Positions 23,910 to 30,259 of a DNA stretch of 30,259 nucleotides are shown in pieces. The notes beneath the pieces were generated by a model. It did not search any database. It was not told the origin of the DNA and saw only the letters and a program-made list of their open reading frames with translations. Source of the DNA: Dechloromonas sp. UBA6271 (GTDB lineage Bacteria > Pseudomonadota > Gammaproteobacteria > Burkholderiales > Rhodocyclaceae); assembly GCA_002440665.1 (NCBI GenBank), contig DJUX01000033.1, positions 1-30,259 on the forward strand, read 5' to 3'. The position numbers were made by a program, and so were the translations under genes. Every line of letters starts with the position of its first letter. The stretch's first letter is position 1.

Positions 23910-25433
23910 TCAGTCGAGGCCGAAGAATTCGCGGATTTTCTGGCCGATGGCGGCGGCGCCGGGAACACGCTGCGGCGCCTCGTTGCGGTCCTGATGGTAG
24001 CCCTGTTCCAGTTCGGCGAAGCGTTGCAGGCGGCTGGCAACGATGCCGGAGAGGCTGTCGGCGAGTTCCGGGCGCTCGCGAATGATGTGCTGGAAGGCGT
24101 CCTTGTCGAGGCGATAGGCTTCGACCTCGCTCGTCGCGATGACCGTCGCCCGGCGCGAGGCGCCGGTCATCAGGCCGATTTCGCCGAAGACGCTGCCCGG
24201 CCCGCGCTTTTCGAGCAGGCGCCGGGGCCCTTCCGGCGGCTGCCACCAGGCCTCGGCCTCGCCGCTGACCAGAATGTACAGCCAGTGGGCGACGGCGCCC
24301 TGGCGGGTGAGGATGTCGCCGCGCGCGAACGGCGCGTTGATCAGGCGCTCGGCGAGATAGCGCTTTTCGCTGTCGGACAGGCAGGCAAAGAGGTCGATTG
24401 CCGAAACGGCTTGCAGGCGCCGCTTCAGTTCGCGGTTCTGCACGGCCTCTTGATGCGCCGCGCCTTCCTTGACCAGGTGGATAGTGTGGTCGTCAGTGGC
24501 GAGGCGGATCCCGTTGCGCTGCAGGATGGCCAGGATATGGACACGGACGTCCGAATCGGTCGGATCGTCGAGTTGCGGATTCTCCAGCCAGTAGCGCAGC
24601 ACGTAATGCGCGTAGCCGGGGCCGAAATCGATCAGCACGCAGCTCGGCGGCGGCGTCTGGGCGACGTTGGGGATGGTCGCGGCGGCGATGTCGGATTCGA
24701 TCATCTGCACCAGGCGACCAGGCGGCACGGCGAGGTCGATGTTGAAACCGATGGCGCGGCGCCAGGTCGGGTGTTCGCTGTGCTTGTCGCAGAGCACGTA
24801 GTAGCGCCCCTTCATCAGCTGGCTGTTGGGTACCACCGCCTTTTCGCCGTTGCGCGTGACGATTGCCGTGTAGCGCCACTGGATGTCGGTGACCTGGCCG
24901 GAGAGGTCGTCGATCTTGATCCAGTCGCCTATTTCCAGCGAATTGTCCATCTGCAGGGCGAGGCCGCCGAGCAGGTTGCCCAACGTGTCCTGCATCGAAA
25001 TGGCGAGAACGGCGGTGAGGATGGCCGAGGTGGCGAACAGGTGGGTCAGCTCGACGCCGGCCAGGTTGAGGCGGAAAAAGCCCCAGCCGATGTAGCCGAC
25101 GATGACCAGGATGTCGGCGAGGATGCCGGAAATGCGGACGTTGATGCGCGGCAGTGCGACGTTGAACAGCGCCAGCCCGGCAAAGCGGATCACCGCCAGG
25201 CCCATCCCGAAGACGGCCAGCTGGCGCAGCAGGCCGGCAGCGGCGGTGGCATTGTGGGCGGCCAGGAGAATGCCGGCCAGCAGGTCGCCGGCCAGGCAGG
25301 CGGCGAAAAAGACGCCGGTATTGATCAGCGAGCGGCGCAGGGTGCGCAGTGGCTTCAGGATAAAGAGCAGCAGCAGCGCGACCGCGATCAGCACATACGG
25401 CGCTTCGGCGCTGAGGAAGGGGATGCGCAGCAT
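23910..25433 (-). CDS. Mechanosensitive-channel (MscS) protein with C-terminal cyclic-nucleotide-binding domain
   Basis: A 507-residue membrane protein. Four to five hydrophobic segments (about 10-28, 40-58, 70-94, 103-121 and 130-145) precede an MscS-type pore and beta domain (about 145-320, with SMQDTLGNLLGGLALQMD, VVPNSQLMKGRYY). A cyclic-nucleotide-binding domain follows at about 345-465, with the phosphate-binding features FGEIGLM (416-422) and SRRAT (426-430). This is the bCNG layout: MscS channels gated or modulated by cyclic nucleotides. The ligand cannot be read from sequence. It starts seven bases after the upstream HAD gene, so the two are probably cotranscribed. Confidence 0.92.
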   Translation of the reverse strand: MLRIPFLSAEAPYVLIAVALLLLFILKPLRTLRRSLINTGVFFAACLAGDLLAGILLAAHNATAAAGLLRQLAVFGMGLAVIRFAGLALFNVALPRINVRISGILADILVIVGYIGWGFFRLNLAGVELTHLFATSAILTAVLAISMQDTLGNLLGGLALQMDNSLEIGDWIKIDDLSGQVTDIQWRYTAIVTRNGEKAVVPNSQLMKGRYYVLCDKHSEHPTWRRAIGFNIDLAVPPGRLVQMIESDIAAATIPNVAQTPPPSCVLIDFGPGYAHYVLRYWLENPQLDDPTDSDVRVHILAILQRNGIRLATDDHTIHLVKEGAAHQEAVQNRELKRRLQAVSAIDLFACLSDSEKRYLAERLINAPFARGDILTRQGAVAHWLYILVSGEAEAWWQPPEGPRRLLEKRGPGSVFGEIGLMTGASRRATVIATSEVEAYRLDKDAFQHIIRERPELADSLSGIVASRLQRFAELEQGYHQDRNEAPQRVPGAAAIGQKIREFFGLD

Positions 25434-25440
25434 GGCCGGT

Positions 25441-26109
25441 TCAGCGCAGGCTGATGATCTGCCAGCCGCGGCTGGCGGCGTGCTGGCGCAGCTTGTCGTC
25501 GGGGTCGACGGCGACCGGGGTATTCACCTTGTGCATCAGCGGCAGGTCGTTGTGCGAATCGCTGTAGAAAAAGCTGTCGGCGAAGCTGCCCCACCACAGG
25601 CCCAGCGATTCCAGCCAGCTGTCGACGCGGGCGATCTTGCCTTCGCGGAAGGACGGGATGCCGGTCGGCGCCCCGGAAAATGCCCCTTTTTCGACGTCGA
25701 CCGCAGCAACCGTGCCGATCAGGTGCGGGATGCCGAATTCGCGGGCGATCGCGCCGGTGACGAAGCTGTTGGTGGCGGTAACGACGGCACACAGGTCGCC
25801 GGCGGCGAGGTGGCAGTGGACAAGCGCCCGGGCCTGCTCGGTGATGATCGGGCGGATGTGGCGTTCCATGTATTCACGGTGCCAGGCGTCGAGTTCGGCG
25901 CGCGGGTGGCGGGCCAGCGGGGCGAGCTGGAAACCGAGGAATTCGTAGATGTCCAGCGTGCCGGCCTTGTACTGCTCGTAGAACCGGATGTTCTTCGCTT
26001 CCTGAACTTCGCGGTCGACGACGCCCCTGGAAATCAGGAATTGCGCCCACTCGAAATCGGAGTCGCCGGCGAGGAGGGTGTTGTCGAGGTCGAAGAGGGC
26101 TAGGTTCAT
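25441..26109 (-). CDS. HAD-family (class IB) phosphatase
   Basis: A 222-residue haloacid-dehalogenase-type phosphatase of the SerB-like IB group. Motif I is FDLDNTLL (nucleophile D7, acid/base D9), motif II is TATNS, and motif IV is SDSHNDLPL. The domain between motifs I and II is helical, as in phosphoserine phosphatases. The substrate is unknown; candidates are small phosphomonoesters. It lies seven bases before the mechanosensitive channel gene and after the DUF1003 gene on the same strand. Confidence 0.92.
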   Translation of the reverse strand: MNLALFDLDNTLLAGDSDFEWAQFLISRGVVDREVQEAKNIRFYEQYKAGTLDIYEFLGFQLAPLARHPRAELDAWHREYMERHIRPIITEQARALVHCHLAAGDLCAVVTATNSFVTGAIAREFGIPHLIGTVAAVDVEKGAFSGAPTGIPSFREGKIARVDSWLESLGLWWGSFADSFFYSDSHNDLPLMHKVNTPVAVDPDDKLRQHAASRGWQIISLR

Positions 26110-26146
26110 GTTGATTCTTGGGTTGGGTGTCGGTCAGAGGCGGAGT

Positions 26147-26851
26147 TTACCGAGGGCGGCGCAATTCGTTGAGCAGATCGAGCTGCACTTCCTGAATTTC
26201 TATCATTCGTTCCCATTGATGTGACAGCAGGTGGTCGATTTTTTCATGAAGCTGGCGGATTTCCAGTTCCGCCTTCAGGTTGACCTGATAGCCGTTGCGG
26301 GCGCGCAGCCGGTCTTTCGCCTCCTGCCGGTTCTGGCTCATCATGATCACCGGCGCCTGAACGGCGGCGAGGCAGGAAAGCACCAGATTGAGCAGGATAA
26401 ACGGAAAGGGATCGACCGGGCGCCAATAAAGCACCAGCGAGTTCATCATGATCCACAGGGCGATGAAGATGCCGAACAGGATCAGGAAGGTCCAGCTGCC
26501 GCCAAAAGTAGCGATCCGGTCGGCCAGACGCTCGCCGAAGTTCCATTTTTCCTCGTAGTCGCTATCGACGTCGGCGGCCAGTGTCTGGTGGGTTTGCAGG
26601 CTGTGCAGAACCTCACGCTCCAGTTCGGACAGTTCCCCTTTTTCGGAGATGAGCAGGGTATGGACGTACTGTCCGCGGTAGCGAGCCAGGTCACCCTGGC
26701 AGATACTGCTGGCGCCCGACCAGTCGGGGTGGTCGGCCCGGATGTTATGGGCAATATTTTCGCGGATCAGCGGCGCGGCGATCAATTCGCGAGACGGGAA
26801 GGTCTTGCCGCAGACAAGGCAGGTTCCGGTGGGCGACTTGTTATGACCCAT
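26147..26851 (-). CDS. DUF1003 membrane protein with zinc-ribbon-like start
   Basis: A 234-residue protein. An N-terminal CLVCGKTFPSRE looks like half of a zinc-ribbon. Residues about 105-195 show the DUF1003 signature: NFGERLADRIATFGGSWTF, then a hydrophobic segment, PFPFILLNLVLSCLAAVQAP, and VIMMSQNRQEAKDR. Two transmembrane helices are predicted, followed by a charged coiled-coil-like tail (about 195-234). DUF1003 proteins have no settled function. Its place between hda and the HAD gene gives no clue. Confidence 0.9.
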   Translation of the reverse strand: MGHNKSPTGTCLVCGKTFPSRELIAAPLIRENIAHNIRADHPDWSGASSICQGDLARYRGQYVHTLLISEKGELSELEREVLHSLQTHQTLAADVDSDYEEKWNFGERLADRIATFGGSWTFLILFGIFIALWIMMNSLVLYWRPVDPFPFILLNLVLSCLAAVQAPVIMMSQNRQEAKDRLRARNGYQVNLKAELEIRQLHEKIDHLLSHQWERMIEIQEVQLDLLNELRRPR

Positions 26852-26917
26852 GCTTTCTCCCGCGAATGGCGTGCCACAGGTGGGCTGTTTGGCGACAGAG
26901 TAACAGTCTGGCCGGCA

Positions 26918-27568
26918 TCAAGCAGGCGGAGTGTGCAGCAGTTCGCGCAGCAACGGCAGCGTGACAGCGCGTTTATGTTCGAGGGTGTAACGGTCGAGTG
27001 CGACGATGAAAGTGGACAGTGTGCGCATGTCGCGCGGCGCGTGGCGCATCAGGTAGTCGATGGCCTCCGGCGTCAGCTTCAGCGCCCGTTCCCTGGCCTG
27101 GACGGCGAGGGCGGCGGCCTTTTCGCCGTCGCTGAGCGGTTGCAGGCGGTAGATCAGTCCGGAGCCGAGGCGGGTGCGCAGGTCTTCGCGCAGGGCAAGG
27201 TGGGCCGGCGGCTGGTCGGCTGCGGTCAACAGCATTCCAGCGGCCATTTTCAGGCGGTTGAAATGGTTGAACAGGGCGATCTGCCCCGCTTCGTCGAGCG
27301 CCTCGACGTGGTCGACGGCCAGTTGTTCGGTCTCGGGAACGCTCGCCAGCTGTGGATCGGAAGCCGCGTCGACATAGGCGAAACCGCTGGCTTGCAACAG
27401 GTGCGAACGCCCCGAGCCAGCTTCGCCCCACAGGCAGAACGACGTTTCCGTGCGTTCGCCGGCCAGCCAGCCGGTCAGCGCGGCGAGAGTTTCCCCGTTG
27501 CCGCCGGGCACGAAATTGTCCAGCGTCGGCGGGCTTGCGGGCAGCAGGTCGAGTAGCAACTGGCGCAT
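26918..27568 (-). CDS. hda: Hda, DnaA regulatory inactivator
   Basis: A 216-residue AAA+ protein homologous to the ATPase part of DnaA. The N-terminal MRQLLLDLLP fits the sliding-clamp-binding motif of Hda, and the Walker A-like GEAGSGRSH follows. Hda with the DNA-loaded beta clamp stimulates ATP hydrolysis by DnaA and prevents over-initiation. The ATG at 27568 is chosen because it places the clamp-binding motif at the very start; an ATG 13 codons earlier adds unrelated residues. Confidence 0.9.
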   Translation of the reverse strand: MRQLLLDLLPASPPTLDNFVPGGNGETLAALTGWLAGERTETSFCLWGEAGSGRSHLLQASGFAYVDAASDPQLASVPETEQLAVDHVEALDEAGQIALFNHFNRLKMAAGMLLTAADQPPAHLALREDLRTRLGSGLIYRLQPLSDGEKAAALAVQARERALKLTPEAIDYLMRHAPRDMRTLSTFIVALDRYTLEHKRAVTLPLLRELLHTPPA

Positions 27569-27908
27569 CGAAAGATCGGAATGAAACAGGGGCCGCGATT
27601 TTAGCATTCGTCCTGAACGCGACCGCGCGGATTGCGTCGGACGAAGTGAGTGCCGGCGATTTGACCTGTTGCGGTCGACCGGAAAAAAATATCGAAAATG
27701 GAATACGCGAGGGAGGTGGGCGTGGTGTTGAGGAAATAATCTGTTGGCTGTTGGCTGTTGGCTGTTGGCTGTTGGCTGTTGGGCTGGAGCCGGCCAGTTC
27801 CGGTCATTGACGACATTCAGAGAAGGGAATCATTGGCGACTGCTTCGCTCCCGGTGGCTGTCATTCAGTGACACACAGGGTATCCTGTCTCCACTATGGC
27901 AGGCATCA
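27569..27908. other. Gene-free stretch between hda and the EamA transporter
   Basis: About 340 bases between the divergent hda and EamA genes. It should hold both promoters, though no clear -35/-10 pair was seen; a TATCCT at 27881-27886 is a weak -10 candidate for the transporter. A heptanucleotide repeat lies at 27741-27782. Short open frames here are repeat translations, not genes. Confidence 0.6.
27741..27782. repeat. Tandem heptanucleotide repeat, six copies of CTGTTGG
   Basis: Six perfect copies of CTGTTGG in a row (42 bases). It lies 127 bases before the transporter start, so copy-number change would alter spacing upstream of the gene; an open frame in phase with the transporter does run through it, but its natural start is downstream. 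Confidence 0.9.
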
Positions 27909-28961
27909 ATGAACGGTAAAGCCCAAGTGTTCAGCTCAGGGGTCGTTGCGGCGCTGGGTGCAGCACTGCTCTTTGGCGCCAGCACACCACTGGCGAAAAT
28001 GCTGTTGCGCGATGTGGATCCGTGGCTTCTTGCAGGTCTGTTCTACCTCGGTTCTGGAATAGGCCTGACACTATGGCGCGTACTCACCCGTGCCGCACCT
28101 GTCCATCTTTCGCAAGGAGAAACTGGCTGGTTGGCTGGGGCCATCCTTTCAGGCGGAGTGGTTGGCCCTGTCCTCTTGATGTTTGGTCTAACAGGCATGC
28201 CGGCCTCAGGTGCAGCCCTGCTGTTGAATGCCGAGGGTGTTTTCACAGCATTGCTGGCCTGGGTCGTCTTCAAAGAGAACTTTGACCACCGCATTGCACT
28301 GGGTATGGGGGCTATTGCCGCTGGTGCAGTAGTGCTGAGTTGGCCGGGAGAGGCTCAGTTTTCTGGTGCGCTGCCAGCCTTGGCGATACTGGGGGCTTGC
28401 TTGGCATGGGGCATCGACAACAATCTGACGCGCAAGGTCTCTCTGGCCGACGCAACATGGATTGCAGCGGTGAAAGGCATGGCTGCCGGGAGCGTGAATC
28501 TCGTGCTCGCGTTTTCCCTTGGCGACCGTCTGCCTGATTGGCCCATCGCGGTAGCAGCCATGGGAGTCGGATTGCTCGCTTACGGAGTCAGCCTAGTTTT
28601 GTTTGTCGTCGGCATGCGCCATCTGGGCACCGCTCGTTCAGGTGCTTACTTTTCAGTGGCTCCCTTCTTTGGCGCCCTCATTGCACTCGCCACCGGAGAA
28701 CCGCTCACCCTTCGACTGACTATTGCCGGCGGCCTAATGGCGATTGGCATCTGGCTGCACCTAGCTGAGCGACACGAGCATCAGCACATCCATGAAGTAA
28801 TGGAGCATAGCCACGAGCACGCGCATGATGAGCATCATCAGCACGCTCACGAAATTCCGGTTGCTCCGGGCGCAAAGCACACGCACCTTCATAGGCACGA
28901 GCCCTTAGTCCATGAGCACACTCACTTTCCCGACGCCCACCACCGGGAACACTCGCACTGA
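27909..28961 (+). CDS. EamA/DMT-family transporter with histidine-rich cytoplasmic tail
   Basis: A 350-residue membrane protein with ten predicted helices in two EamA halves (about 10-140 and 150-290; LLFGASTPLAKMLL and ALAILGACLAWGIDNNLTRK are the equivalent starts). The last 60 or so residues are hydrophilic and contain about 23 histidines in HxH patterns, which very likely bind metal ions such as nickel, zinc, cobalt or copper. A metal-related export role is therefore plausible, although EamA members otherwise move metabolites. The ATG at 27909 begins the first helix correctly; the longer frame through the upstream repeat is not needed. By eye its base composition is less GC-rich than the housekeeping genes to the left, consistent with transfer. 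Confidence 0.88.
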   Translation: MNGKAQVFSSGVVAALGAALLFGASTPLAKMLLRDVDPWLLAGLFYLGSGIGLTLWRVLTRAAPVHLSQGETGWLAGAILSGGVVGPVLLMFGLTGMPASGAALLLNAEGVFTALLAWVVFKENFDHRIALGMGAIAAGAVVLSWPGEAQFSGALPALAILGACLAWGIDNNLTRKVSLADATWIAAVKGMAAGSVNLVLAFSLGDRLPDWPIAVAAMGVGLLAYGVSLVLFVVGMRHLGTARSGAYFSVAPFFGALIALATGEPLTLRLTIAGGLMAIGIWLHLAERHEHQHIHEVMEHSHEHAHDEHHQHAHEIPVAPGAKHTHLHRHEPLVHEHTHFPDAHHREHSH

Positions 28962-29163
28962 CGTGTGCAATGCAAAGTGGTGCAGCTTGTATTGCGATCG
29001 TCAAATCACCGACTGCTCCAGCGCATATGTCCGCCGTTCAGAAATTCATAACCTTACCGGTCGCTTAGGGTCGATTTCTGCAATTGCTGAAACTCTCAAC
29101 GACCATCAGGCTTGTCGACACAACCGCCCGAGATCGATCGTTACAGATTGTCACAATAATTAT
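28962..29163. other. Gene-free stretch after the EamA gene
   Basis: No convincing gene, RNA or repeat was seen in these 200 bases, and no terminator directly follows the transporter stop; the nearest one downstream is at 29232-29258. Confidence 0.5.
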
Positions 29164-29178
29164 GTTGCAGCGCAGCAT
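29164..29178. promoter_or_regulatory. Palindrome TGTTGC-N3-GCAGCA
   Basis: A 15-base near-palindrome in an AT-rich surround, with one mismatch to the TGCTGC-N3-GCAGCA operator found upstream of the 68-residue gene. It stands about 20-30 bases before the CU-rich leader of the candidate small RNA. Confidence 0.5.
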
Positions 29179-29258
29179 TTATTGGGCAAAATGAAACCTG
29201 TCTCCTCCATCTCTCCTCCAAGAATGGATTTAAGCCCGCCTAGTGCGGGCTTCTTTTT
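29170..29258 (+). ncRNA. Candidate small RNA with two anti-Shine-Dalgarno motifs
   Basis: A segment of about 90 bases ends in a textbook terminator and contains two copies of TCTCCTCCA (29201-29209 and 29212-29220), complementary to ribosome binding sites. It has no good reading frame with a ribosome binding site. Its 5' end is uncertain, since no convincing -35/-10 pair was found; the palindrome at 29164-29178 could be its operator. An alternative is the leftover leader and terminator of a gene that was deleted between them. Confidence 0.35.
29232..29258 (+). terminator. Rho-independent terminator
   Basis: AAGCCCGC (29232-29239), loop CTAGT, and GCGGGCTT (29245-29252) form a perfect eight-bp stem followed by CTTTTT. 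It is strong and on the + strand, 270 bases past the EamA stop, which is why a separate short transcript is suspected. Confidence 0.88.
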
Positions 29259-29485
29259 GCCTGCAATTTGGCCCGACTTTCCTAAACACATAGCGACCGC
29301 TCCCCTCAGCAAGCTGCCGTTGGAACATCGAATCCAGCAATGACCGCAGGGGGTCGCCTGCACTCGGTGACGAATGGTTGCTTCCGGGAAGCGAAAATTG
29401 AATGACCGCTTCGTGGCTGCGAAATTGAAAACGGGGTCGTCGTGTCCCGACCCAAACCGGAAGTGCCCTACCTTTAAAAGCTGAC
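29259..29485. other. Gene-free stretch with repeated TGACCGC-like words
   Basis: No gene is supported here. The word GACCGC recurs (near 29296, 29342 and 29403), with other short inverted pieces such as TTCCGGGAA near 29382, which gives the look of decayed or dispersed intergenic repeat. A - strand open frame across it shows no ribosome binding site or known domain. Confidence 0.4.
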
Positions 29486-29556
29486 GCTTAACATCTGACA
29501 TAACGGGCGCTGCGCGGCTTCATCGCGCGGCGTCCGTGTTGATGGATGGCTTAGGC
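29486..29556 (-). other. attC-like integron recombination site
   Basis: On the - strand this 71-base element starts with GCCTAAG (29556-29550; consensus RYYYAAC, last base differs) and ends with GTTAAGC (29492-29486; a perfect GTTRRRY). Inside, CATCAAC pairs with GTTATG leaving one extra base, then a 14-position stem (ACGGACGCCGCGCG against CGCGCAGCGCCCGT) closes a seven-base loop. R boxes, unpaired spacer, L boxes with an extrahelical base and terminal stem are in attC order. The + strand folds better (G-T pairs where the - strand has A-C), as expected for the recombining bottom strand. It begins one base after the GFA stop codon, in the gene-then-attC orientation of a cassette. Confidence 0.62.
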
Positions 29557-29557
29557 G

Positions 29558-29977
29558 TCAACCCGGCGGTTGCGGTGAGAATTGAAACTGAGGGATGGCT
29601 TGGTCAAGGCACACCCAGGACTGTGCGCTTGAAGTCCAGATATCCAGCATTGGTCGAAACTCTGCCGGCTCGTCCAGTGAAGGGAATCGGATGGATGTGA
29701 ACATTGGGTTTGCCTCACCCTGCGTGAAGAGTGGAGTTCCACAGGTAGGGCAGAAACTGCGAGTTGTTTGGTTGCCACTGCTCGCGCGAATGGAGTGCGC
29801 AGCTGGGACCCCCGTGACTGTAAGGTCCGAGGTCATGACCACCACGCCTGATGCGAAAGGAGCACCACTTGAGCGCTGACAATCCTTACAGTGGCAGTTG
29901 AGCATAGCGATGGGCGCACTGGCGCATGTGTAACGGATGGCGCCGCATGCGCAGCCGCCAGAAAATGGAGATTTCAT
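29558..29977 (-). CDS. GFA/CENP-V-family zinc protein, probable gene cassette
   Basis: A 139-residue protein of the GFA (glutathione-dependent formaldehyde-activating, CENP-V) fold. Zinc ligands are visible: C9 and C11 in GGCACGAIRY, C28, C30 and C33 in NCHCKDCQ, and C76 and C79 in FCPTCG. The name comes from one member's claimed reaction; most are of unknown function and this one is not assigned to a substrate. The start at 29977 puts the first zinc motif at the usual distance from the N-terminus, although the frame is open to 30178 and no clear ribosome binding site is seen. The stop codon is directly followed by an attC-like element, and GFA-type genes are common integron cargo. Confidence 0.85.
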   Translation of the reverse strand: MKSPFSGGCACGAIRYTCASAPIAMLNCHCKDCQRSSGAPFASGVVVMTSDLTVTGVPAAHSIRASSGNQTTRSFCPTCGTPLFTQGEANPMFTSIRFPSLDEPAEFRPMLDIWTSSAQSWVCLDQAIPQFQFSPQPPG

Positions 29978-30259
29978 CGTGCGGGCCCTATAACGTGAAG
30001 TAGACGGCACTATTGCCGTATAAGCTGACCGAGTGCCATATAACTTGGATGACGCGGCAGCCCGGATACCCGACCGATAGAGTATATCGTTAGGATCCGG
30101 GTCATATTTGCGAGAATGGATGGCAGTCATACCCGCTACTATTTGATGGAGAACTGATTGTGCCAGTCGCGCTACCAATTGTAATTTTTGGTCTCCAGCG
30201 AACGGCAGCTTTGAAGCGATCCCCCCGTGTCCGAAAATGGCCCAGACTGTGTAAAAACG
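29978..30259. other. Gene-free stretch at the right edge
   Basis: These 282 bases lie upstream of the GFA gene. I looked for a second cassette boundary (GTTRRRY or its complement within a palindrome) and for an attI site or integrase start and saw none. The last 40 bases look unlike the rest but are too short to interpret. Confidence 0.4.

Noticed and set aside
27741..27782. CRISPR array
   Set aside because: The repeat is a direct tandem heptamer without spacers and no cas genes are present.
29160..29501. 113-codon - strand frame across the intergenic region
   Set aside because: It spans a terminator and begins inside the attC-like site, has no ribosome binding site and no recognisable domain.
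30035..30100. Second attC site upstream of the GFA gene
   Set aside because: CCTAAC- and GTTATA-like words occur on the - strand, but they miss consensus positions and the sequence between them is not palindromic.
30220..30259. Possible insertion-sequence terminus at the window's right end
   Set aside because: The last bases (GACTGTGTAAAAACG) have the feel of an IS end, but no partner inverted repeat, target duplication or transposase can be seen in 40 bases.

Overview
The window looks like a chromosomal segment of a GC-rich, denitrifying betaproteobacterium, most likely of the order Rhodocyclales (an inference from protein styles and gene order, not proven). Evidence is a complete cytochrome-c-type nitric oxide reductase cluster with its own Dnr-type regulator, and the typical proteobacterial series pcnB-folK-panB-panC-panD.

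Layout: (A) 1-7400, the 3' end of a very large repetitive surface adhesin on the + strand, closed by hairpins. (B) 7403-14942, all on the - strand and read right to left: norC-norB, a strong terminator, then norE-norF-norQ, a small membrane protein, a polyferredoxin, norD and dnr. Two promoter candidates (before norC and before norE) have an FNR/Dnr-like box and a -10 element in exactly the same spacing. NorC and NorB form the NO-reducing enzyme, NorD/NorQ are its presumed maturation pair, NorE/NorF are accessory membrane proteins, and Dnr is expected to activate the set in response to NO. (C) 15124-18850, an unrecognised 68-residue protein with a well-formed promoter and palindromic operator, a divergent LysR regulator, a bestrophin-like channel and a NYN/OST-HTH putative RNA-binding protein. 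(D) 18902-27568, all on the - strand: hda, a DUF1003 membrane protein, a HAD phosphatase, a mechanosensitive channel with a cyclic-nucleotide-binding domain, pcnB, folK, a DUF486 protein, panB, panC, panD and an unknown protein. Overlapping stops and starts imply translational coupling from pcnB to panC; panD has its own near-consensus sigma-70 promoter.

(E) 27569-30259 is accessory-looking: a heptanucleotide tandem repeat, an EamA-type transporter with a striking histidine-rich tail, a possible small RNA with two anti-Shine-Dalgarno motifs and a terminator, and a GFA-family gene followed directly by a sequence with the architecture of an integron attC site. No rRNA, tRNA, CRISPR array or complete insertion sequence was seen.

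The most interesting points are the attC-like cassette end, the twin Dnr-type promoters splitting the nor genes into two units, the two extra membrane genes between norQ and norD, and the CTGC-N3-GCAG type palindrome found at two unrelated places.
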